NCBI GenBank assembly: GCA_021234155.1
Contig: JAJEKV010000205.1
Span: 231,501 to 295,500, forward strand
Reading direction: 5' to 3'
Source of the DNA: Isoetes taiwanensis
Taxonomy: Eukaryota > Streptophyta > Lycopodiopsida > Isoetales > Isoetaceae
Length of the DNA stretch: 64,000 nt
The notes beneath the pieces were generated by a model. That model was not told where the DNA came from. It saw only the letters and a program-made list of their open reading frames with translations, and searched no databases. A program made the translations under genes and the position numbers. Each line of letters starts with the position of its first letter. Within the stretch, counting starts at the first letter, position 1. Shown here one piece after another: positions 1 to 9,734 of the stretch.

Positions 1-884
1 TATGGTAGGGATTCACATGTTAGTTCTACTAATAGTTTGTTTAGCTTATACTTCTTCACAACCTTTAGCAATCTGCAAAATCACGAGCTTGGCAAAAGGT
101 TGGAACAAACATTTTGCCAAGCTTGCTTTTGATAGAAGATGTGTATTTGCCTTCATGCGTCATATCAAGCGATTCTTGATATAATTTCCTTTCTCTTCCA
201 TATATTCTTGTTCAGATTGTGAAGAGGATTGGCGTCTTTGTCTTATACCAAGATTAGTTGCATTTTTATTGGGTTCGACTTAGATAACTTGTCTAATTGA
301 TGTTTGAGCATCCATGTTCTGTACTTTATTGAAAGTTTGGCAAGCTAATGTGCCAAACAATCGTGAACATACACTCATGGTATTGCAAAGAATAGGCGGT
401 GAATGGAGGTTTTATCTCATCAAGGTGGTCAAGGATTTTCCTCTTGCATCCTCTATATGTGGCCCAAGTCTATATATGACTCGCATTTATGATGGCTTGT
501 TTCCAGGATTAGACATCTTCACGATCAATTCTGCTAGTCCGCCCCCTTTCTAAGCTCACCATTACACGTCTAACTCATTCTGGGAGTTGTACACATACTT
601 GGAGAATAGAAAATATAGTTAAAGATATACTGGAGAGTTTTAGTGTGGAGGTTTGACCTTAATGTTCCTAGTTCTTCACGAACTAAGTGAGCCGAACATT
701 TGTTATGATCTCGGCCTGTGGCAGTTATGCGAGAAGCATGGAAGTTTGGCACTGCAGAAAAGCTTGACATCATGGTGGTTATTGCTGCAGGGACTAAAGT
801 AAAGCCGAGTGTTCTGGATTTAATTGGAGAACTAGATTTGTAAACAATAGTTCTTGGTCATATGTTGTATAATTTCGCTCGACG
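1..884. other. Unassigned AT-rich flank
   Basis: No supported gene. An open frame of 79 codons at 314-553 (plus) matches no family I know and has no promoter or splice context. The stretch ends where recognisable chromovirus RNase H sequence starts on the minus strand. Confidence 0.5.
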
Positions 885-1843
885 GAATTAAACTTTCGCT
901 TTCATGAGCCACTACGCGAGCTTGATGCATTAATATAGCCCCAACTGCTTGACCACAAGCATCGGTATAAATCTCAAAGGATTCATTTCGGGTACCTTTA
1001 GTATGGGACTACTAATCAACAACTCTTTCATAAGCTTAAAAGCTTCTTGTTAGCTTTATCTCATGCATACTCTCGATCTTTCTTTAAAAGATCCTGAGTA
1101 AAACTACTACCATGGAAAATTTCAGCACAAATTTCCTATAGTACGTAGCCAAACTCGAAAAACTTTTCAATTCGGAAACATTTTCAGGTGGTAGCCAGTC
1201 TTGCACTACTTGCATCTTACTTGGATCCGGCGCACTACCTCCTCCAAAAGAATGTGTCTTAGGTAAACAACCCTTTGCTTAAGAAAATCACACTTGGATA
1301 TATTAGCATAAAGTTTCTGCATGCAAAGGTCTTGCAATACTTGCTCCAAACGAGCAAAATGCTCTTCTAAAGTTTGTGAATATGCAAGTATATCATCTAA
1401 GAACACCTCCACAACATATCCAAGCTTTAGAGAATACTTGTTTCATCAACCTAATAAAGGCCGCGAGGATATTCGTGAGACTAAACGACATCATTAAGAA
1501 TATATAATGCCCTTGATTAGTTCTAAATGCCATCTTAGGTTCATCGCCTTCCTGATTCCTAATTTGATGATATCCACTACGTAGATTGATTTTAGTGAAC
1601 CACTTGGAGATTCCTAATTTGATGATATCCACTACGCAGATTGATTTTAGTGAACCACTTGGCTCCTCCAAGACGATCTAAAATCTCATCTATCCGAGGC
1701 AATGGATACCTATCCTTGATAGTTGCCTTGTTAAGAGCGCGATAGTCTATGCACAGTCGCATAGTTCCATCCTTCTTCTTAACAAGCAAAACTGGACTTG
1801 CAAAAAGCGACTTACTTGGCTTAATAAATTCTCTTGCAAGCAA
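885..1843 (-). pseudogene. Chromovirus reverse transcriptase/RNase H remnant
   Basis: The frames include [32 protein letters not shown] and [11 protein letters not shown], the fingers and palm motifs of Ty3/gypsy reverse transcriptase, and the catalytic-box variant FLDDILAYS. Further left, SFEIYTDACGQAVGAIL is the first strand of the RNase H domain. At least three frames are needed to read the domain, so it is not functional. The palm motif [11 protein letters not shown] occurs twice because of a 55-bp tandem duplication at 1554-1663. Confidence 0.88.
1554..1663. repeat. 55-bp tandem duplication inside reverse transcriptase
   Basis: Two adjacent copies (1554-1608 and 1609-1663) differ at about one base. 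The duplication adds 55 bp, shifts the frame and repeats the [11 protein letters not shown] motif. Near-identity suggests it is younger than most of the decay around it. Confidence 0.9.
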
Positions 1844-2187
1844 TTCTTTAATTTAATGCTTAACTTCCTCTAACTAAGACTAAACGGAGTACATACTATT
1901 GGCTTGACCTCTGGTTCAAGCGAATTTCATGCTCAACATCCTGAGAAGACGATAGCACTTCCGACCCAGGAACTCATCTGTAAATCTTTTCAAAAGATTT
2001 TGTAATTCTTGATTAACATCTGAGTATTTACATCCATAGAATTACAAGACAATTATAATATCATTAGACATGATATAGATCAAGAAAACGCTATCTTTAT
2101 TAACTTAGAAACATTGTTTTTGCCTCAGTGGCAGACAACAATGTTCTAGGCCCCGCATAAGGTAAGCCATGGAGAGTAACAGTTTTT

Positions 2188-2535
2188 CTACGTCAAATAT
2201 TGATCATAATAGTGTGGGATGGCCTTAATTGGCTGAGCTTCTTGCAACCACTTGATTTCTAGAGCCACATCATAGTGGTTTAGCTTAGTAATATCAAAAT
2301 CAATGACCATAGAGGCCGCAACACATGTCTCCTTGTCCGTCAACTTCAACCGCATACCTCGTGATTGTTGATGATAGTGTTGAGTCTGGGACCCACCTGT
2401 AGTCTCAATGACATAAGGAGGCACCTCGCCTAGGTCTAAGCCTAGCTCCTCTACCACATCTGCAGAAATAAAGTTGTGGGTACTAATAGAATCAATCAAG
2501 ACAATCAAGTTCCTACTGTTGATCCTTCTTATCAA
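2188..2535 (-). pseudogene. Retropepsin-like protease remnant of the chromovirus
   Basis: The 115-residue frame contains VLIDSISTHNFISADVVEEL, matching the active-site region of Ty3/gypsy aspartic proteases, normally LIDSGSTHNF. The glycine after the catalytic Asp-Ser is isoleucine here, which should abolish activity. The usual second hydrophobic strand follows (VIDFDITKLNHYDVAL, usually ending DVVLG in this group). It lies between gag and reverse transcriptase as expected. Confidence 0.8.
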
Positions 2536-2638
2536 CCTTATTACATTATTGCCATAAGCTTATGTAGGATTAGCATATCCTCTTCACGAGCAATAACCGT
2601 TAAGGATTTCACCTCATCTTCGCCTTTGGAGATACTTG

Positions 2639-3870
2639 CTAAAACTTTCTTATTCTCCCTTGGCATTTGTACAATCCCGCGCATAATGTCCTAATGCTAT
2701 AGTTATAATATCCCTTGGATGTTTTAATTTTAACGCTAGCTTCCTTAGGCTTTTCGATCCGCTTTTCCTTAGTTGGATCCCCCCCCGGGGGGCTTTTTGG
2801 AAGATAATTTAGTTTGAGAGGCACCCCCAGCCTCTTAGCCTTCCATTCAGCAATCCTTTGGATTTTTCGGGACTCTTCCCTACCAATCAACTTCTTAGCT
2901 AGTTTTACTACAAGCTTAAAAATAGCAGGCTCGACCGAAAGCATATGCTTCTGAATGTTCGCAAACCCATTCACAAAATGATCAACCCGCATTCCCGCTG
3001 TCAAATCTGGCAAGCGTGAGACCAAGGCTCGCAGTTCTGTCACATAATCTTGCAGAGTCTCAATCTGTATTGTTTCCTTCAACTGAATTAGTGCATTATA
3101 GTGTGGAGCATACTTTGCTGAATAATTTGCAAAATTCAGCCCAGGTGCGTAAGTTACCTTTCTCCCAATCTCAGTATGGGCATCCCACCCTTCCAGCGCC
3201 CGGCATTTCAGTTTCAATGTGGCATACAGTAAACGAACAGACTCGTTTTTCTTTATTGCTGCAAAGTATAATTTCATCTGGTTAAACTAGAGCATGGCTT
3301 GCTCTAGAGTAACATCATTTCCATAAGATCCGACATCTTAACCCGTTGAAGATATCTAATCTCTTCTTCTGATAATTCTTCTAGAGAGTCTTCAGAAGAG
3401 TTATTACCTTACAGGATTTTCTATGTTCATCTAAGGGTGCTCAACTTCAACTATCCCTTCCATCAACATCATTTTTGGGTTCCCTTTTTGCCCCCAGGGC
3501 GGCAACAGTACCTCTTGCTTCTAGCAAGTATTTTTTTCATAGTGGATATCATACGTTGTTCTTGGGCATTTTCCTCGAAAAGTCAAGTACTTAACTACTC
3601 CTGAAATCTACCCAGAATTTTTTTAAGCAGTACTTGCTCATTGCGAGTTTTACCCAACTCCTTATTAAGGTGGCAAAATCATTGTTCCAAAGGTTTCTCA
3701 GTTGTATTATTTTGCATCTGACCCAGTGGGATTTACGTTATCTTGCTGAGGTTCTCCTCCCTGAGGATCACCTTCCATGGTAACCGCTTCTTGAGGCTCA
3801 TTTTTGGCGCCATCATCTTGAGCTAACCTCTAACTTTGCTTCGAATTCAAATTCGGATAAATCATCATCC
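2639..3870 (-). pseudogene. Chromovirus gag remnant, minus strand
   Basis: The largest open piece (212 residues, 3277-2639) has the capsid-like text EGWDAHTEIGRK and FANYSAKYAPHYNALIQL, then RVDHFVNGFANIQKHML, then a nucleocapsid remnant. The zinc knuckle is damaged: it reads KGYYNYSIRTLCAGL, whereas the plus-strand sister copy at 5.2 kb keeps CYNCGIVGHYARDC. The N-terminal part (about 3870-3440) can be followed in broken frames, with an acidic Gln-rich start around QEAVTMEGDPQGGEPQQD. Confidence 0.85.
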
Positions 3871-3904
3871 AAATGGATGTCTTGCAAAGTTGGTAGTAGG
3901 CCAT

Positions 3905-5345
3905 CACAGGGTGAACTTCTAGCATACCAACCACTGGCTGCTCACCATCAACTGACTGCCCCATACCTTTAGCAAAATAACGTAAATTCCTCTGTGGAAA
4001 TAATTCAGATGTAGAATAATACAATTGAGGAACCTTTTGAACAACGATTCTGCCAACTTAATAAGGAGTTGAATAAAACTCACAATGAACAAGTACTGCT
4101 TAAAGAAATTTTGGACAAATTTAAGATAGATAGATAGATAGTATTTTAACGTCACGCCACTAGGCAGCATCCAACTGGACATGTGACCACACACCACACT
4201 ACATTGCTTAGTTGGGCCAACTGGACATGTGACCACACACCACACTACATTGCTTAGTTGGGCCCTGCCCCCAACCACTTTACATTGCGTCTGTGGGTTT
4301 TGACACCCAACAGTTCAGAGTGCGATTCTGGGCGATCTCGAACTCGAGACCTATAGTTGCTAGACCTAGTGTGTTACCACTAGACTAAATGCCCAGAAGC
4401 AGTTAAGTATTTGGCTTCTAAGAGAAATGTCCGAGAACGTTTGATGTCCACTATGAAAAAAATACTTGCTAGAAGAAAAAGGTACTGCTGTAGCCTTGGA
4501 AGCAAACGGGGAACCCAAAAATGATGCTATTGAAGAGGATACTAGTAAATAACAATTGAAGCTGAGCTCTTTCAAGATTATCCTGAATGTACTAACCCTC
4601 CTGAAGATTCTTTTGGAGAATTATCAGAAGAAGAGATTAGATCTCTTGATCGGGTTAAGATGCCGAATTTTTATGGGAATGATGTTACTCCAGAGCAAGC
4701 CATGCTTTGGTTTAACTACATGAAATTATACTTTATGGTAACAAAGAAAAGCGAGCCTGCTCGTTTACTGTATGCCATAGTGAAACTGAAAGGTCGGCGA
4801 CGGTACTTGGGCTGAATTTTCCAAATTATTTAGGTAAGAGTAGGCTCCAGACTATGACTGTCGCCATGCACTAATTTAGTTGAAGGAAATGGTGTAGATT
4901 GGGACAGCAAGAATGTGGCAGAACTGCGAGTATTGTTCGCACGTTTGCCAGATTTGATAACCTGAATGTGGGTTGATCATTTTGTGAATGGGCTTAAGGA
5001 TGCCAACATTCAGAAGCATATACTTCATATTGAGCCTGCTAGCTTTGAGATTGCAGTAGAATTGGCTAGAAAGTTACTTGGTAGTGAATGGAAGGCTAAG
5101 AGGGTCGGGGTGCCTCTCAAACTAGGTCACCTTCCAAAAAGCAAAAGAAAAATCCAGCTAAGGTAAAATGGGTGGAAGAGCCTAAGGAAGCTAACGCTAA
5201 AACTAAAACATCTAAGGGATGTTATAACTGTGGCATTGTAGGGCATTATGCTCGAGATTGTACAAAGACAAGGAAGGATAAGAATGTTTTAGCAGGTGCC
5301 CTCAAAGGCAAAGATGAGATTATTATCGATTATTGCTCATGAAGA
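3905..5345 (+). pseudogene. Chromovirus gag remnant, plus strand, SINE-interrupted
   Basis: This copy is homologous to the minus-strand gag at 2.6-3.9 kb and lies head to head with it. Bases around 4015-4110 align with the reverse complement of about 3700-3615. Downstream come TPEQAMLWFNYMKLYF, MWVDHFVNGLKDANIQKHIL and an intact CCHC zinc knuckle (GCYNCGIVGHYARDCTKTRK near 5218-5275). A SINE occupies 4125-4394 and splits the frame. Similarity stops near 5345, so protease and pol are absent. Confidence 0.85.
4125..4394 (-). mobile_element. tRNA-derived SINE with (TATC)n tail
   Basis: On the minus strand the 5' end has a pol III A-box-like TTTAGTCTAGTGGTAAC and, about 35 bp on, a B-box-like GAGTTCGAGATC. 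The 3' end reads GGATGCTGCCTAGTGGCGTG followed by ACGTTAAAATAC and (TATC)n. The same 3' end and tail occur at 63,253-63,392, defining a family. A 46-bp internal unit is tandemly duplicated (4171-4216, 4217-4262). Comparison with the sister gag copy shows the element interrupts gag; no clear TSD was found. Confidence 0.8.
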
Positions 5346-5616
5346 GGATATTGGAAAAGCTTAGAATTCTTCTCTTTGACTCTGTTCCAGCTTTGATTGT
5401 GCATATCCTAAAGCCCTACAATCCAAATCCGACCCCTACATTCTGATTTCGGCCTCTGAAGCACCATGAGTGGTGTTTGGAGCCGGGTAAAACCAATTGC
5501 TATTGCTTCCAAGAATTGATTGCAAGAGCATATCCTGCATTTGGAATACAAGAGCCTTCCTTGTATTCAATTCCAAGCATTGTGCTTGTGTTTGATAGCA
5601 AGGTTTCTGCTTGTAA

Positions 5617-6788
5617 TTGATTGCAGGGGGAACATGGACGATGCAGGTTTCTTGGCGCTCAACTAGCGCCTGCGGCTAGGGCGGCAAGGGGAGAGGACGC
5701 CGCCCTCCTCTTCCCCGATTCCGGCACTGCCTCAGCACTTCTTGCAGATCAGAGACAGAACTGGATGCTAGCGGGGTTTTGCCATTCAAATTCAGGTGGA
5801 TCTTTCTTATCTTCTAAAGAATGTTCCGGATTGCTTGCTTGAAACTGCTTCAGGCGGTCCTAATGTTTTTGCCTGATGCCACTAACGTGGCCCGATTTGC
5901 TAAAGCTGTTGAGCAAGAACATGTAAGTTTCCTGGAATTTATAATTTTCTTGTTTAGAGCAAGATCCGAAAGGGCATACAACCTATAAGGTAGCAGATTT
6001 TTAGCAGAAACATAAAGAGAGCAGTTTTCATGTATGATTTTCTGGGCAATCTAATCTATGGTGGATCTTCTTAATGCTGGCTTTTTCCCCTTTCTCTTGC
6101 TCTTTCTTTCTAGTGGAAAGATCTAGAGATGTTGTTTTGGAAGGAGTCAGAGTAAATTCTTGATCTCGATTTTACAGTTTTGAAACAGGATGCTTAATTT
6201 TTCTGAGATTGCCAAGCTAGGGATATAATTGTGTTTAGGAAGACGCTTCCATATCAAACCAGATATTATGAACCAAACTTTAAGGGAAGTTTTGGTGCTG
6301 GGCTGTGTGTCTAGCTTTGCAGGTTGGCTGACTGGCACATCCCGACAATGCAGCATCTCCTTTTAATTCTGTATTCGGTAGAAAAACTGCAGGATTAGAT
6401 CATAGTTTGAAGCAGTTGGGCTTCTCTGAGCAGTGCGGGAGAATTGGTCAGATTACTCTTCAGCTCTTTTCTCTTCATTTTTAGTTTTGCAAGAGGATTT
6501 TTGGAGCATTCAAGACTTATCTGCAGTTTCTGGAAAGTTTGTGCTAAGCTCCTGTAGTACTTTATCTAAACAGGAAGATTGGTTTTAATCATGTAGTACT
6601 GGATAGATAGAAGAAGATGTTGAGAAAGGCAGATTAGTACAGAAGTTATGGATATGAAATCTGACTATATGTGATCTTTGTGCTTAAACTTTATCTGGTC
6701 TATGTGAGACCATATGTTGTAATTCTTCCTATCTTTTAACAAAAAATTTCTTTCCTTCAAAAAAAAAAAAAAAAAATTTGATTGCAGG
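5617..6788 (+). mobile_element. Retroposed segment with poly-A tail and 11-bp TSD
   Basis: The segment 5628-6777 ends in 18 A (6759-6776). It is flanked by the direct repeat TTGATTGCAGG at 5617-5627 and 6778-6788. A poly-A end plus a TSD is the hallmark of L1-mediated retroposition. It may be a 5'-truncated LINE or a processed transcript. The only open frame of note (73 codons, 5621-5842) is Ala/Gly/Arg-rich and starts upstream of the insert, so it is probably not a gene. No reverse transcriptase motif is visible. Confidence 0.75.
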
Positions 6789-7044
6789 ACTTGAGCTTGC
6801 ATCACAGGGATTATCTTGAAGATAATCTATTGGCCCGACTTCCTGATTAGTTCTCTGGGAGACTAATCTCAACGGTTGTGAGAACATGAGAGTTCTTGTT
6901 GTGGGTGGTAGATCGTTGGCCTTTCTATTGTTTGGGAAGTTGGCCTTTCCTATTGTTTGGGAAGCTGCAAAATACTCCATGACAGAAAGTCGCCACGTGG
7001 CAAATCATAATTGGAACTCAAGGCTGAATATGAACTAACTAGTT

Positions 7045-7272
7045 TTTACGTGATGTGGAACGAGAAGGGTGAGGACATTCTTGCCAGCGCTATGACCTGT
7101 AGAATCCGGGCACGATCGGATCTTGCCAATGTCCTGTCTTGCACGAGCGGGATCAGATTCTATCCAATCGGAACCAGATTCTATCCAATCGCACTCGAAT
7201 TTGGTCACGTTGGGATTCTACAGGTCAGGGCGCTGGCAAGAATGCCCGACCCTTGCTCTTTCCACTATGTCA
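7045..7272. repeat. Imperfect foldback (inverted repeat) with duplicated loop
   Basis: Bases about 7045-7108 pair imperfectly with 7211-7272; the inner 35 bp are the best match (ATTCTTGCCAGCGC and GACCTGTAGAATCC against their complements). The loop of about 100 bp contains a tandem 21-bp unit, AGATTCTATCCAATCG twice. It could be a MITE-like foldback or a hairpin RNA source. No TSD is evident. Confidence 0.65.
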
Positions 7273-7307
7273 AGGTAAGAGACTGGATTCTCCTGGTTTC
7301 GACAAAC

Positions 7308-7374
7308 AAGTTTTCATTCTGGATAAAGATGATTCGTGAAAAAGTTTTCATTCTGGATAAAAATGATTCGTGAA
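7308..7374. repeat. 33-bp tandem duplication
   Basis: Two adjacent units centred on GTTTTCATTCTGGATAAA and GATGATTCGTGAA (7308-7340 and 7341-7374) differ at about one internal position plus one extra A at the junction. Confidence 0.85.
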
Positions 7375-7475
7375 TCATAAAGAATTTACACCCACTTACC
7401 TTGATCTTATACGAACCTTCACGCAACCTTGATTCCCCATGGACTTCAGCAATGACAGTCAATCATCCTCAATCC

Positions 7476-8207
7476 TTAACTTTGGAATGACATTGACTGC
7501 TTCACTCTGCTTCCACTTTTAGGCAATCTGATACAGTATGGCCATCTATTACTTATGACCACAATCACTCTAGATGTCGTGATATTTTTCCACTTCTTGC
7601 TATTCAGTTTTCCCATTAAGCTGATTAAGTCTTTGCCTATAGTCTCAAGCACTTGGTTGTAGACTTGCTTTCCACTGAAAAAATCCATCAACGGTGTCCC
7701 TAGCTTTCTTGCTGCCATTAACTTTTTCATGGATCTTTTCCGATCCTTGTCAGCAGGCTGATATCATCTTGGACTATACTCTCAGGCACTTGCTTGCAAT
7801 CTTGCCATCCACTGTGAAAATCCATCACCAGTGTCTCTGGCTTTTTTATGCCATCTGTTTCTTCTTGGGATCTTTCTAGTTTCCTATATAGCCTGCCTTG
7901 CCACATGCATCCAGAGCTTCTATGCCATATCCACGGTGGCTCTTTCTCATAAGGCACACCAAGACTCTTTTTGGGTTCCTATAGCCTGCCATGCTACATG
8001 CATCCTTAGTGTACATGCTATATCCATGGTGGCCGCTTCCCATAGGGCACAACAAATAATGGCATATCTCAGGTAGTTTCTAAGATTTTCCATGGCCCTT
8101 CATGAGCCTCCTTCCAAGGCCATAGACAAAACCTTGACTTCCAGACTGCCATTCTTTCCTTCACTTCCAAAAGCTCTTCGTCTCAAGAGCCACCCACTCT
8201 GATATTA
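7476..8207 (-). pseudogene. Copia-type leader/gag-proximal remnant with tandem units
   Basis: Two minus-strand frames (7957-7727 and 7730-7476) share a repeated text: VMDFHSGWQDCKQVPESI and LMDFFSGKQVYNQVLETIGK. This shows an approximately 125-130 bp tandem duplication at about 7618-7885. A second pair, about 100 bp per unit, covers roughly 7886-8060 (GCATCC and ATATCCA(C/T)GGTGGC landmarks). At 8196-8207 lies a degraded complement of the copia primer-binding site (ACTCTGATATTA against GCTCTGATACCA), next to an LTR-like sequence. Assignment to a copia 5' region rests on that context. Confidence 0.5.
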
Positions 8208-8417
8208 TATTGAGAAACGAAATGAAGAAATCAAGATCAACCGACTCAGATTAACAATTGGATGTTGTACATATATGAATTTTTGAACAATTAGAACTAT
8301 TAGTAAATTCTGCCATGAATAGAAGTATAGAAGTAGTTGATACTAACTATTACCTACTCATAACGGCTACCACAACTGCTAATACAATGAACCTTATCTT
8401 CTTGTCATATTCCAACA
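8208..8417 (-). mobile_element. Probable copia LTR, 210 bp
   Basis: On the plus strand it runs from TATTGAGAAACGAAATGAAG (degraded TGTTGAGAAAC) to CATATTCCAACA, typical termini of plant copia LTRs. A degraded tRNA-iMet primer-binding site abuts its left side, so it would be the 5' LTR of a minus-strand element. No partner LTR is visible in the window. Confidence 0.6.
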
Positions 8418-9734
8418 AGAATCAGAAGAATTACATCTGTAGGATAGACTACTTACTCCAACATGTGGTTTGAAGCACAATTTCATTATTTTTGGACGAT
8501 ACCCAAATTTGTAGATTTTTTTTGGAAATCTTGCTTCAATGACAGTTTCCATACACTACAGACATCTCTAGCGAGCGCTGCATATCCTCAGCAAGTGTTG
8601 CATATGCTTCAAAAACAAGCACTGGAATCTTGACAGTATTGAGTAGCTTCTTCTTATCAGAAGGAACCCAAGCATAATCAATAGTCTTTATCTCAATACA
8701 GTCACTAACGGTCCTTGGCCTCCATCTCTTCTTCTAGCAATTGGCATAATTCGATGGGTACATCTGGTTCCTCACAGAGACAGGCGCCCAACAAGTCTAG
8801 TTCTGCAGTTCTCTTTCTTATCGTCCATTTGGGGCTCTTTAGTAGCACACCCAACCCACGTCGGACACAAGACATCATCAGGGCGCGCCATTACAAAACA
8901 TGCCCTTCTTTAAATCTTTGAATGGATTGAATTTTGATCAGGACCAACGTTCCTCGTGGTGATGGCTTGATGCTTTATGGTACATGATACCTCATTCTCA
9001 AACTAAAAAACTAGACGCCAGTGTGCCCAGTCAACCTCTCATCGTTATTAGAGATGTGCACATATTTATTGAAAGATATAAAAGATATGAAATCACATAC
9101 CTATTTCTGTTTTGTACAAAAAAATCGTCCAGTTGCAAGAGAGATGTCACGTTGAGACCTTCATGGATGGCTCCTCAAACATACATTCATGTTCTTACAG
9201 TGAGTCTGCAAAAATACTGACAATAGATAATGCCAACTTCGATGAAAGTGCCTTCTTGTCACAAAGTGCGGTAGCTCTAGTCTTGGATGGCACATACAGC
9301 TTTGGCATTGTAGTAGTCCATATATAATGAAATAGTCCAAAAATGAAAGTTGAGATTGCTAGGTAGATGGAACCCTTGGGTGTCGGACACACTCATAGTA
9401 TTCAATCCTAGAAACTGGTCACAGACTGTAATATCTAAGTTTGTAAGTGTACAAAACCTTTCCCCGATATTACCCTGGCTTCAAATATCTCTTCAACACT
9501 ATGAGCCAGTTGGGAGTAAATGAGGTGGCCATAATTTTTGTAGAAAGCAATCCTTTTGAAACCAGATGTCCATCTTTGACTATGTTCATCATCTGCAAAA
9601 CAGTGAAAGATATATCATTACAAATTGCGCGGCCGCCTCATTCCAAGCACAAAAAACATCTGAAAATATATGAAAACATGGTAAAAATGTTAAGAAAAAA
9701 AAAAAAATTGACCCGCAAATTGGGCACCTGCCCT
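8418..9734. other. Unassigned stretch with short coding-like remnants
   Basis: On the minus strand, 8700-8536 reads openly as a 54-residue peptide with IKTIDYAWVPSDKKKLLNTV and VLVFEAYATLAEDMQ, ending at a stop. Just upstream, 8880-8710 reads TAELDLLGACLCEEPDVPI and so on. They look protein-derived but I recognise no family and see no convincing splice sites. The remainder (8930-9734) holds no supported gene. Confidence 0.35.

Larger units (their letters stand above)
885..3880 (-). mobile_element. Decayed Ty3/gypsy chromovirus fragment, gag to RNase H
   Basis: Read on the minus strand the order is gag (about 3870-2640), protease (2535-2188), reverse transcriptase (1843-1206) and the start of RNase H (about 1000-890). 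This is canonical Ty3/gypsy order. Frames are broken by many stops and shifts. No LTR or primer-binding site was found; the left end stops within RNase H and the right end abuts an oppositely oriented gag copy. It is non-autonomous and old. Its sequence resembles the plus-strand gag at 3.9-5.3 kb. Confidence 0.85.
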
